A stretch of DNA of 64,000 nt from an uncultured Opitutia bacterium (lineage in GTDB: Bacteria; Verrucomicrobiota; Verrucomicrobiia; Opitutales; Opitutaceae): positions 100,930 to 164,929 of the forward strand of contig CAIRTK010000066.1 of assembly GCA_903881475.1 (NCBI GenBank), read 5' to 3'. Of the stretch, positions 46,174 through 56,717 are shown piece by piece. The notes under the pieces are model-generated. The model made no database searches, was not told the origin of the DNA, and saw nothing but the letters and a program-made list of their open reading frames with translations. The position numbers and the translations under genes are program-made. Each line of letters begins with the position of its first letter. Within the stretch, counting starts at the first letter, position 1.

Positions 46174-46269
46174 GGATGGAATCGCTACGAGGTTTGAGTT
46201 GAAACTGCGGTCAAAGGCCGCGTCGGCGGCGGAGTGGCGGAAGGGAGGCCACATTCAGAGGGAGATCAG

Positions 46270-47259
46270 TCACAGCTGGCGCCAGGATTTGGCATAGGAG
46301 TCGGTGCCGTCGGTATAGGTGGTCCAAACCCGGTGGGTCACGGGGTCGACGGCGACATTCTTGGCGGTGGCCGTGGACGAGGCATCGCCCACAAACTCCA
46401 CGCCGGTCGCCGTGGCCTTCACGACGGACAAATCATTGGGTCCGGCGCAGAAGATTCGCCGGGTGCCGGCGTCGAAGGCGATCTGGTCCACCTTGGCTGT
46501 TATCCTGGCTGAGCCGATGACTTTTCCGGTCTTGAGGTCGAGGGCGACAAGCGTGCCGTTGTCACCGGAAACATAGATCCGGCCCGCGGCGGCATCGAAG
46601 ACGAGCCCGTGCGGGCCCGTGGCGGGGGCGGTCGGCCAGCGGGCGGCGACGGTGTTGGTCCGGGTGTCGATCACGGCGACCTCGTTGAGATTCTTGATAT
46701 TGAGGTAAATCCGGTTGGCGGCCTCGTCGTGGGCCATGCATTCCGGCTCCCCGGGAATCTCGATGGCGGCCGTGACTTTGCCGGCGACGGGATCGATCGC
46801 CCAGAGATACTTGCCGTTGTCATTGGTCACGTAGACGCGGCGGTCCTTGGCGTCGTAGAGGATGGCGTCGGTTTCGGCCGGAGTGGCGACGGAGCCGGTT
46901 TCGGTCAGCGTGGCCGCGTCGATGATGGCGACGCGTTTGTCGTCCTGCACGCTGACATAGTATTTGCCGGCCTGCGGATCGGGCGCGATGCCGACGGCCG
47001 GGCCGACCTTCAGGCGGGCGAGCACAGTGCCGGCCTGCAGGTCGATGAAGTCGGCGGTTCCGTCCTTTTCATGGGCGGCAAGCAGGCGGTGACGCGAGGC
47101 GTCGACCGACAGGAAGTCGAATTTCCCCTTGGAGCCGGCAATTTTGACGACGGCATCGGGTGCGAGGGGGGCTGCGTCCTCGGCGGCTTGGGTTTGGGAA
47201 AGGGCGAGACCGGCGACCGCGACCACGGCGGCGAGGTGACGGCGAAAGGGAAGATTCAT
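46270..47259 (-). CDS. YncE-family periplasmic beta-propeller
   Basis: This 329-residue seven-bladed YVTN/NHL-like propeller has a signal peptide (1-25, ending TQAAE). Repeating blades carry the pattern DxxxxRVYVTNDNGKYLWAIDP, AANRIYLNIKNLNEVAVIDTRT, AAGRIYVSGDNGTLVALDLKTG and GTRRIFCAGPNDLS. E. coli YncE is a secreted propeller encoded beside a TonB receptor. Here too the propeller lies beside TonB receptor genes and between two paralogous small proteins on the same strand. It probably binds a ligand or polymer in the periplasm. Confidence 0.85.
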   Translation of the reverse strand: MNLPFRRHLAAVVAVAGLALSQTQAAEDAAPLAPDAVVKIAGSKGKFDFLSVDASRHRLLAAHEKDGTADFIDLQAGTVLARLKVGPAVGIAPDPQAGKYYVSVQDDKRVAIIDAATLTETGSVATPAETDAILYDAKDRRVYVTNDNGKYLWAIDPVAGKVTAAIEIPGEPECMAHDEAANRIYLNIKNLNEVAVIDTRTNTVAARWPTAPATGPHGLVFDAAAGRIYVSGDNGTLVALDLKTGKVIGSARITAKVDQIAFDAGTRRIFCAGPNDLSVVKATATGVEFVGDASSTATAKNVAVDPVTHRVWTTYTDGTDSYAKSWRQL

Positions 47260-47309
47260 GAACGGAAGGGCAGGCGTTGAGGGAAAGGCAGCGATGGAAG
47301 CCGCCGGCC

Positions 47310-47813
47310 TTATTTGATGGGCATGAGCAGTGCCGCGGGGCTGAGGGTCTTTTTCGCGAGCTCGTCCCGGATGGCCAGGGCCTTGATGTGCAGCTGCACC
47401 TCGTCGTCACCGGAGTTGTACCGGAAGACGAAACCGGCGGCACCGCCGATGAAATGGCCCGCCGCATCCTTGAGCGGAACCTGCACCTCGAATTTGTGGG
47501 GGTCCTTCATGTTGGGGGCGAGGACGGTCTTGTGCTCCTGGGCCACAGCGATGTCGTCGTCGTCGTCCAGCTTGCCGACGCGGTCCAGGTTGGTCGCGAT
47601 CATGGTCTCGGCCTTGGCCCCGGGAGCCGTGAGGTGGAGGCCGACGACGACGAGTTCGGGATACTTGGCCATGAGCTCGTTCACGAGCTGCTGGGCATAA
47701 ATCTTGTTATCGGCGGCCTTGCCCCAGGCGGGGGGAGTGTCGGCGGCGAAGGCGGGGATGGCCAAGCCGAGCAAAAGGCCGGGCAGGGCAGCGAGGCGGA
47801 GGATAGTTTTCAT
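47310..47813 (-). CDS. periplasmic protein, paralogue B (single-Cache-like)
   Basis: This 167-residue protein has a signal peptide ending AFAAD, starting at the ATG at 47811-47813. DNKIYAQQLVNELMAKYPELVVVGLHLTAPGAK and VQVPLKDAAGHFIGGAAGFVFRY line up with the matching segments of the gene at 45649-46173 (KIYAQ, MAK-PEL, H-x3-PG, PL+DAAG). The two clearly derive from one ancestor. The shared core is followed by a helix ending RDELAKKTLSP or RDDLQAQIPSL. Function unknown; it is probably co-transcribed with the YncE gene 50 bases downstream. Confidence 0.65.
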   Translation of the reverse strand: MKTILRLAALPGLLLGLAIPAFAADTPPAWGKAADNKIYAQQLVNELMAKYPELVVVGLHLTAPGAKAETMIATNLDRVGKLDDDDDIAVAQEHKTVLAPNMKDPHKFEVQVPLKDAAGHFIGGAAGFVFRYNSGDDEVQLHIKALAIRDELAKKTLSPAALLMPIK

Positions 47814-47994
47814 CGGGGATCCGGAGGAGGTTGTTCGGGGAAGGAAGACACGAAGGGCAGTGCCTGAGAACCTAAGGCCAGCCCATGAATCCAGCCTGAA
47901 TCGTGCGTTAATTCGCATTCAGCTGGATGCGGCGGGCGGAAAGGGCCGGGCGTTTGATTTCACCCGGCCCATTGTTACCGGCAAGACAAGCGGC

Positions 47995-48812
47995 TCAGAA
48001 CTTCAGGCTGGCGGACACGTACAACAGGCGGCCGATCGGGGAATACGTGGCCGTGTCCACGTTGTTGTTGTTGTTGCCCGCGGCTTGGGAAATCCCGGCA
48101 TAGGGCGGCATCCGGTTGAAGACGTTGTTGACGCCCACGGCGAGCTTCACGCCGCCGAGCAGGCCGCCGGCCCAACCTGCGTCCTGCACCTTCTCGAAGG
48201 TGTAGGCTTCCTGGAAATCCCATGAAGTATAATAGCCGACCGTGACGGCGGGATGGTTGAGCAGGTAGTTGGCGGGCGCGTAGGTGAGCGGAGCGGCCGA
48301 GCCGACGTCGGTCATCGACGACATGTAGGAATTACCGACGGTGGTTTCCCACTGGTGGTATTTCCAGTCGAGCGTGGTGTAGAAGCTGAACTTGGAGAAG
48401 GAGCCGGCCTCCGTCTGCGTGTTCGTGGAATAACCCGCAAACTCGTAGAACGGCGCGCCCGGCAGGGCGGCGAACAGAAAGTGCTGCAGGTTGGTCCCGT
48501 TGGTCCCGAGCGTGAACGTCCCCAGGTTTTGCGTGGGGATGGCGTACTCGAGGCTGATGTCGAGCGCCTCGACGTGCACCCCGCCGGAATTGACGAAATG
48601 ATCCGTGATATAGATGTCGTTGTGATAATTCCCGCTCACGAGATAGTTGAACAGGCCCTGCGGGGCCGCGAGCAGCGCCTGGGAGGCGCCGGCGGTTCCG
48701 GGGATGCCGCCCACCGCGATGCCGCTGAAGTACGGGGAGGCCGAGCCCAGGGCGTTGACGCTGGCGATGATGTTGCTGGCACCGATGCCGGCGGCCAGGC
48801 CCTTCTGGTACC
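47995..48812 (-). pseudogene. 3' fragment of a TonB-dependent receptor
   Basis: About 270 codons of the receptor C-terminus remain: YQKGLAAGIGASNIIASVNA, SYMSSMTDVGS, LKLAVGVNNVFNRMPPYAG-like text (VKLAVGVNNVFNRMPPYAGI) and the terminal LLYVSASLKF. There is no start, signal peptide, plug or first barrel half. The reading breaks at about 48812, where the opposite strand begins to encode a TonB domain. It is the remnant of a second receptor downstream of the YncE group. Confidence 0.85.
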
Positions 48813-48989
48813 CTCCGGCTGACGGTGGATGCCGCGGGCGAGCCGCGGAACATCTCGGTGGACTCGCCCCATGATCCCAAGCTGGCGCAGGCCGTCATGA
48901 AGGCCGTCGCGCAGTGGCGCTTCGCCCCGGCGCGGAAGGACGGCCTGCCCATCACCACGCGGGTGGTGCTTCCGATCCGGCTCTCGTAG
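48804..48989 (+). pseudogene. 3' fragment of a TonB-like energy transducer
   Basis: In frame with the TAG at 48987-48989 the plus strand reads SGTLRLTVDAAGEPRNISVD, then SPHDPKLAQAVMKAVAQWRF, then APARKDGLPITTRVVLPIRLS. This is the TonB C-terminal domain (QWRFxPAxxDGxP motif). The part before about 48804 is missing; instead the antisense strand encodes a receptor. The two fragments meet tail-outwards, so a deletion or inversion joined the two broken genes. Confidence 0.75.
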
Positions 48990-49135
48990 GCCGATCCGCC
49001 GGCTCAAAAAGAATCTCAGGCACCGACGGCTTGGACGGTCCAGCCTGGGGCCGGTCAAGGGGGTGCTCCCGCGAGGAGCATCCCCTGACCGCGATCCCCG
49101 GCTTTCAGCCCGACGTCTTCGGTTGGTCAAGTGAG

Positions 49136-49238
49136 GTGGGCGGGCACGTCCCGTGCCCGCATGCGGACGCGGGAAACGATTGCGATTCAGAATTGCGGAC
49201 TGGCTCTTCCCATGCGGGCACGGGACGCTCCCGCCCAC
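49136..49238. repeat. GTGGGCGGGCACG-type inverted repeat
   Basis: GTGGGCGGGCACGTCCCGTG (from 49136) pairs with CGGGACGCTCCCGCCCAC (to 49238). The same arms occur at 53371-53470. The surrounding 48990-49295 has no gene. Confidence 0.85.
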
Positions 49239-49295
49239 GTTCAGTCCATTGTGAGAAGCCAATTTGAAGACCCATCTTGATACGGCTGATCCGCC

Positions 49296-50273
49296 TCACG
49301 GATGCGCCGGGGAACTTGGCGCTGCCCTGACCAGGACGCATCGCATGCCGAAATTAACCGCGCGGGTTTCCGGCGGATCGAAATCGGCCCGACGCGAGAG
49401 CCGAAGGTCGGCCGGAGTGGCGTTGTAAAATGAGCCACCGCGCAGGACGCGATGCCGGTGGTCGGGGCCGGTCCAATCCTCGCACCACTGCCACACGTTG
49501 CCACTGACATCATAAAGTCCGAGGCGATTGGGCGGAAAAGACCCGACGGGCGACGTCCGCGCGTAATCATCGCGGTAATGGCCGATCACCGCGCCGTTCG
49601 GCGGCCAGTCATGGTCGCGCGCTTCCTCCCCGGCGAAATTTCCGGATCCCGCAGGCGGCGGCCAGCCGGTTCCCCAGGCATACAGCTCAGGCCCATGGGG
49701 GCCTTTCTCCGCCGGAGTGGCTCCGGTTTCCGCCGGCAGGCCCGCCGCGAGACTCCACTCGGCATCGGTGGGGAGGCGGTAACTCTCCTCCGCACCAATG
49801 GCGTGCTCCCGCCGCTCCTTCGCGGTCAGCCACGCACAAAAGGCCCGGGCGTCCTGCCAGTTGATGGCGCACACCGGATGCAGCGGTCCTTGGGCAAATC
49901 CCGGGGCTTGCCAGCTGGCCCCGGTTTCCTTCCATCCCCCGCCGGTGATGGCTACGACATGCTGCGTGGCATCATAGCCCGTTGCAGCGACAAACGCGGC
50001 AAAGTCCCGGACCCGCGTGTCCCAGACGCTGAACCAGACCGACGTGCCCGGGATCGGTACAAACCGCATGCCCAGGCTGTTCACGTGGACTTCGGGCGGA
50101 GACGGCGCGGCCCGCAGCGCGAGCGCGAGAATCGCACTGCTGAAGATCGCAGCGGCGAATGCGCCCACGCCGAGACCAAACGCACCTGCACGGACGCCCG
50201 CCCGGGGATGTGTTTTGCACGATGGAGCGGTTGTTCGAGTCATGCGGGAGCGAATGGTTTGAGCAGGTTTCAT
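49296..50273 (-). CDS. SUMF1/formylglycine-generating-fold protein, membrane anchored
   Basis: This 325-residue protein has an N-terminal hydrophobic segment (about 32-54, AFGLGVGAFAAAIFSSAILALAL), then a sulfatase-modifying-factor fold: VNSLGMRFVPIPGT, PVCAINWQDARAFCAWLT, RLPTDAEWSLAAG, LGLYDVSGNVWQWCEDW and RVLRGGSF. The catalytic Cys pair of true formylglycine-generating enzymes (in the CNRYR region) is not present; the end reads NFGMRCVLV. It is therefore probably a structural, regulatory or other-activity member of the fold. No sulfatase gene is nearby. Confidence 0.82.
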   Translation of the reverse strand: MKPAQTIRSRMTRTTAPSCKTHPRAGVRAGAFGLGVGAFAAAIFSSAILALALRAAPSPPEVHVNSLGMRFVPIPGTSVWFSVWDTRVRDFAAFVAATGYDATQHVVAITGGGWKETGASWQAPGFAQGPLHPVCAINWQDARAFCAWLTAKERREHAIGAEESYRLPTDAEWSLAAGLPAETGATPAEKGPHGPELYAWGTGWPPPAGSGNFAGEEARDHDWPPNGAVIGHYRDDYARTSPVGSFPPNRLGLYDVSGNVWQWCEDWTGPDHRHRVLRGGSFYNATPADLRLSRRADFDPPETRAVNFGMRCVLVRAAPSSPAHP

Positions 50274-50338
50274 GCGAACGCATTGCCGGGTTACACCCTA
50301 TATCGCTGGGCAGGGCATGGGTGTAGCGTCATCGCACC

Positions 50339-51004
50339 ATGCCCGATGCCACTCCGTCCGAACCCGTGAAGCCCATCAGCCCGGCACCCCGTTCCATCAA
50401 GGACGAGCGCCGCGAGCCAGCTCCCGCTGTCACCGCGGCCCCAATTCCATCGCCGGCCAAAGTCTACCTCTGGCCCATTGTTCTCGGCGCCCTGTCCGTC
50501 GTCCTGCTCGTGATCATCGCGGTTTACGCAGTCCGTGTCACCGCGCTGAATGAAACCATCATCCAGAATAAGACCCGGGCCGATCAGCAGGGCGCGGCGG
50601 CGACGCTGCTGCAGGCCCAGCTGGGCGAAACCAAGGCTGATTCGGTCAAGCTCCAGACCCAGGTTGACAATGCCAGGGCCAGGGCGACCCAGCTCACTGC
50701 CTTGGTCGACAAGACCAAGGCCGGCGCGGCCGAGCTCCAGACTCAATTGGACAAGAGCCGGGCGATTTCCAACGGCTTCCAGTCCCAGATGGAGGACGCC
50801 AAGGTAGTTTCCATCCGCCACCAGGGCGAGGTGGAGGTCGCCAACGCGCAGGTGACCGTGCTGCAAAACCAATTGAACGAGGCGCGGACGGATATCGCCC
50901 GGCTTCAGGAGCAGGTGACTGCATCCCGGGATGACACCGCCGCCTTGCAGTCGAAACTGGACACGGCTGAAAGCGAGATCGCCCGGATGAAAAAGGCGCG
51001 TTAG
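50339..51004 (+). CDS. single-pass membrane protein with long coiled coil
   Basis: This 221-residue protein has a Pro-rich cytoplasmic start (1-40), one transmembrane helix (about 42-65, VYLWPIVLGALSVVLLVIIAVYAV) and then a continuous Ala/Gln/Lys-rich coiled coil to the C-terminus (AELQTQLDKSR, LQNQLNEARTDIARLQEQV). No enzyme motif is present. It is divergent from the SUMF1-like gene across 65 bases. It may be an envelope scaffold; no family was recognised. Confidence 0.65.
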   Translation: MPDATPSEPVKPISPAPRSIKDERREPAPAVTAAPIPSPAKVYLWPIVLGALSVVLLVIIAVYAVRVTALNETIIQNKTRADQQGAAATLLQAQLGETKADSVKLQTQVDNARARATQLTALVDKTKAGAAELQTQLDKSRAISNGFQSQMEDAKVVSIRHQGEVEVANAQVTVLQNQLNEARTDIARLQEQVTASRDDTAALQSKLDTAESEIARMKKAR

Positions 51005-51023
51005 GGTGGGCCTGCAAACTCGA

Positions 51024-51117
51024 TTGTCATTCTGAGCGAAGTGCAGATTCCAGTTGGCTAGGATCGAAGTCCGCGGGGAACTCTCACTGGATTCTTCGCT
51101 ACGCTCAGAATGACAAA
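51024..51117. repeat. TTGTCATTCTGAGCG-type inverted repeat
   Basis: TTGTCATTCTGAGCGAAG (from 51024) pairs with CTACGCTCAGAATGACAAA (to 51117). The arms continue into CAGATTCC / GGATTCTTCG. It lies between convergent genes and could end both transcripts. Confidence 0.85.
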
Positions 51118-51151
51118 CCTCTGAATCGCGGGTTTGAAGATTTTTACGTCG

Positions 51152-52351
51152 TCATAACGCCCAGTGCCCCGCAGCGGCGGCCAGCAGGACAACCGCCCAC
51201 GCGGGAACCCGCCCGAACTGGAGCAGGGCGAAGGCGACGAGCACGACGCCGACATCACGGACACTTCCCACGCTTTCCTTCCAGACCGGATGGCAGAGTG
51301 CGGCGAACAGCACGCCGACCACGGCGGCATTGGCGCCGCGGAGCGCGGTCTGGATGCCGGCCCTTCTCCGCAGCAGATTCCAGAACGGCAGGGCGCCGCC
51401 GATCAGCAGCCACGCGGGCAGGAAAATGGCGAAGAGACATCCGAGTCCGCCGAGCCAGGCCTGGCGGCCGCCCGTGATGACGGTACCCAGGTAGGCCGCG
51501 AACGTGAAGAGCGGTCCGGGCACCGCCTGCGCCGCGCCATAGCCGGCGAGAAACTGCTCGTCGCTGATCCAGCCGGGCGGCACCACCTCGGCCCGCAGCA
51601 GCGGCAGCACGACGTGTCCGCCGCCGAACACGAGCGCGCCCGCGCGATAGAAACCGTCGAAGACCCGCAGGGCGGGGTTGCCCGCCGACTTGGCGACAAC
51701 CGGGAGCCCGGCCAGCAGCAGCCCGAACGCCACGAGGGCCAGCGCCGCCCAAGCGTGCTGCCGCGCAATGGAGGCCGTATTCGAACCTGCGGCCGTCCGC
51801 GGCTCGTTGCGGTACAGCCACCAGCCGGCGGCCCCCCCCGCCGCAATCACGCCGATCTGCAGCGCGGCGCCGGGCATGGCCAGTACGGCGGCGGCGGCCA
51901 GCAGCGCCAGCGCAAGGCGCGGCAGGTCGGGGCAGAGCTTCCGGCCCATGACCCAGACGGCCTGCGCGACCACGGCGACAGCCGCCAGCCTGAGCCCGTG
52001 AAGCCAGCCGGCGGCGCGCAGTCCGCTGACCGTGGCAATGCCATAGCCGAAGGCGATCATCAGCAGCGCCGAGGGGAGGGTGAAACACAGCGAGGCGACG
52101 AACGCCCCGAGGATGCCCGCCCGCCGCTGACCCAGAGCAAACACGACCTGGCTGCTGGCCGGACCGGGTAGGAACTGGCACAGCCCGACCAAATCCGCGT
52201 ACTCCGGCTCCTCCAGCCAGCGGCGCCGTCGCACGATCTCCTCGTGAAAATAGCCGAGGTGAGCCACCGGTCCGCCGAACGAGGTCACGCCGAGCCGGAG
52301 AAAGACCAGGGCCACTTCGGCGAGTGGATTTGCGGTGCCGGACTTGGACAT
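51152..52351 (-). CDS. chrA: chromate transporter (CHR family, two-domain)
   Basis: This 399-residue membrane protein has two homologous CHR halves. The first has FLRLGVTSFGGPVAHLGYFHEE and the second FYRAGALVFGGGHVVLPLLRAE. Both have the PGP motifs (QFLPGPASSQVVF and QAVPGPLFTFAAYLG). Long-chain CHR proteins export chromate or transport sulfate. The start at 52349-52351 (MSKSGTANPLAEVALVFLRLG) was chosen by family; the frame is open further. It lies downstream of, and divergent from, the methyltransferase-like gene. Confidence 0.9.
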   Translation of the reverse strand: MSKSGTANPLAEVALVFLRLGVTSFGGPVAHLGYFHEEIVRRRRWLEEPEYADLVGLCQFLPGPASSQVVFALGQRRAGILGAFVASLCFTLPSALLMIAFGYGIATVSGLRAAGWLHGLRLAAVAVVAQAVWVMGRKLCPDLPRLALALLAAAAVLAMPGAALQIGVIAAGGAAGWWLYRNEPRTAAGSNTASIARQHAWAALALVAFGLLLAGLPVVAKSAGNPALRVFDGFYRAGALVFGGGHVVLPLLRAEVVPPGWISDEQFLAGYGAAQAVPGPLFTFAAYLGTVITGGRQAWLGGLGCLFAIFLPAWLLIGGALPFWNLLRRRAGIQTALRGANAAVVGVLFAALCHPVWKESVGSVRDVGVVLVAFALLQFGRVPAWAVVLLAAAAGHWAL

Positions 52352-52496
52352 GAAGAGGCTGTGTTGGCGTATCGGCGGCGGGTTGTCAGAGAAATTCGCA
52401 AGCCGAGTTGCCACCAACGCATGAAGGGAATCAGCCGGCAGCAAGGCTCCGGCGTCAGGGGTTGAAAAGTCCACCGGGTCCTGCCACGTCTGGCGG

Positions 52497-53351
52497 ATGG
52501 CGATCGATACTCAGGCTTTCCGGCTCCTCTTGGCTGCGCGCAAGGCGGGTGCCGACTTTGACCGGACCGTCACCTTTGGCCGGCAGAGTTTTTATCCCAA
52601 GCCCGGCCATGCGGCGCGGGCCTTGGCGCGGTCGAACCTGGGTCTCACCCTGGCCGAGGTCGGTCCGGTCCGGCGTTGCTACGGTGAAGGGTTCCTGAAG
52701 GCGCTGGGCGCGAAGACGGCCGATTCGATTGATGCCTCCGGTTATGAAGGCGCGACGATCGTGCACGATCTCAACCAGCCCGTGCCACCGCAGCTGCACG
52801 GCCAGTACACGGTGGTCTACGACGGTGGCACGACCGAGCATGTCTTTCATTATCCCCAGACCCTGCTCAGCGCGATGCAGCTGCTGGCGGTGGGCGGGCA
52901 TTTCGTGAGCATCACGGCGGGTAATAATCTTTCGGGACACGGGTTTTATCAGATCAGCCCGGAGCTGTTCTTCCGTGTCTTCAACCGGGCGAATGGCTTT
53001 GAAACCGTTGCGGTGCTGCTGGCCGAGGCCCGGCCCGGCGGCCGGTTTTTCCGGGTGGCCGATCCCGCGGTCCTGAAGGAGCGGATCGAGTTTGTCACCG
53101 GCCAGCCCATGCTCGTGGCCGTGATCGCGCGCAAAGTCGCCGCGACCGGCGCGCTGCAGGCGGCGCCGCAGCAAAGCGATTATCAGCAGGCCTGGCAGGC
53201 GGCGGGCGCCGCGGCGCCGCCGGGCAAGCTTGGCCGTGAAGCGCGGCGCGTTCTGAGCCAGGCACGGCTGTGGCTGGGACGGTGTTTTTATCTGCCTTGG
53301 CAGAGCCGGGGAATCACGGCGCTGAGCGACGAGCAGCTTTATTCGCTCTGA
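52497..53351 (+). CDS. probable class I SAM-dependent methyltransferase-like protein
   Basis: This 284-residue protein has a middle region (about 85-160) reading DLNQPVPPQLHGQYTVVYDGGTTEHVF, then LLAVGGHFVSITAGNNLSGHGFYQISPELFFRVF. It resembles the second half of a Rossmann methyltransferase (DxGTxEHV, then a beta strand before the product loop), but the glycine-rich motif I is weak. The substrate is unknown. Similar proteins are common near sugar-nucleotide and surface-polymer genes, which are not present here. Confidence 0.55.
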   Translation: MAIDTQAFRLLLAARKAGADFDRTVTFGRQSFYPKPGHAARALARSNLGLTLAEVGPVRRCYGEGFLKALGAKTADSIDASGYEGATIVHDLNQPVPPQLHGQYTVVYDGGTTEHVFHYPQTLLSAMQLLAVGGHFVSITAGNNLSGHGFYQISPELFFRVFNRANGFETVAVLLAEARPGGRFFRVADPAVLKERIEFVTGQPMLVAVIARKVAATGALQAAPQQSDYQQAWQAAGAAAPPGKLGREARRVLSQARLWLGRCFYLPWQSRGITALSDEQLYSL

Positions 53352-53370
53352 AAATCGCCTGACGCAGCGG

Positions 53371-53470
53371 GTGGGCGGGCACGTCCCGGTGCCCGCTTTT
53401 GCAATATCCCCGACAGGGGGCGATTGAAGCTCACCGCTCTCCCTGCAGGCACGGGGACGTGCCCGCCCAC
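53371..53470. repeat. GTGGGCGGGCACG-type inverted repeat (second copy)
   Basis: GTGGGCGGGCACGTCCCGGTG (from 53371) pairs with CACGGGGACGTGCCCGCCCAC (to 53470). It is the same family as 49136-49238, 4.2 kb away, with a different loop. Confidence 0.85.
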
Positions 53471-53610
53471 CTTTAAAGCTTGGCCGGCCATTGTGGCGCG
53501 CGGTGTGACAACCGGCGGTGCCGTTTGACCCTTTTACGTGTCACAAAGGCGGTCGCCCCGGGCTAAGCGGGCCGTTTGAATTGGAACGGAGCCTGCGTAA
53601 CATATTCATC

Positions 53611-56196
<2,586 letters not shown>

Positions 56197-56717
56197 ATCC
56201 CATCCTGTCGGCTAGTTAGGTAGCTGCTGACGTCGGGAGACTCAGGATCGTCGCATGACCAAGAACATGGTTGTTTACTAGGATGCCGAGGCGGCGGGAA
56301 AGTCCCGGGAGCTGATCGAAGACTAGGATATTATTGGATATCGTATTGTTTATGATGAACCTAGGAGACAAGACGGCTTTTTGAGCGAGCCGCCTAGACG
56401 GTGAGTCGGGCGGCATGAAGCCTGCAAGCATGGGGTTCGTGGCATCCCATGGTTGCGCATTAAAACTCGCCTCAACGGGGAGTTATTCGCGATGATGGAG
56501 TTAATTGTGAAGTTAACTTACCATTCTATTCCGGACGGCACGGCATTCCAGTGCGGCATTCGAAACCCTCGAAAATTCCGTGGGCTTGGTCGGGGACAGG
56601 CGCGGGCGCAGCAATCCGGCGCTTTTGGTCCGAAACATCCCTCCGATCCGGAACTGGAAAGTGGGTTCGTGGTCACGTCCGCCGTCCATGACTAACCTGC
56701 AATCCGGATGGCGGATA
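56197..56717. other. 521-bp spacer upstream of opgG
   Basis: This is the longest gene-free stretch. It includes an A+T-rich tract (56325-56365, TATTATTGGATATCG, TATTGTTTATGATG) unlike the rest and a GTTAATTGTGAAGTTAAC palindrome at about 56501-56518. Short frames at 56216-56431 (minus) and 56453-56695 (plus) lack recognisable content. It may hold the opg promoter and possibly the trace of a lost gene. Confidence 0.4.

Noticed and set aside
56216..56431. 71-codon minus-strand frame in the spacer before opgG
   Set aside because: No ribosome site, no recognisable domain and no conservation evidence.
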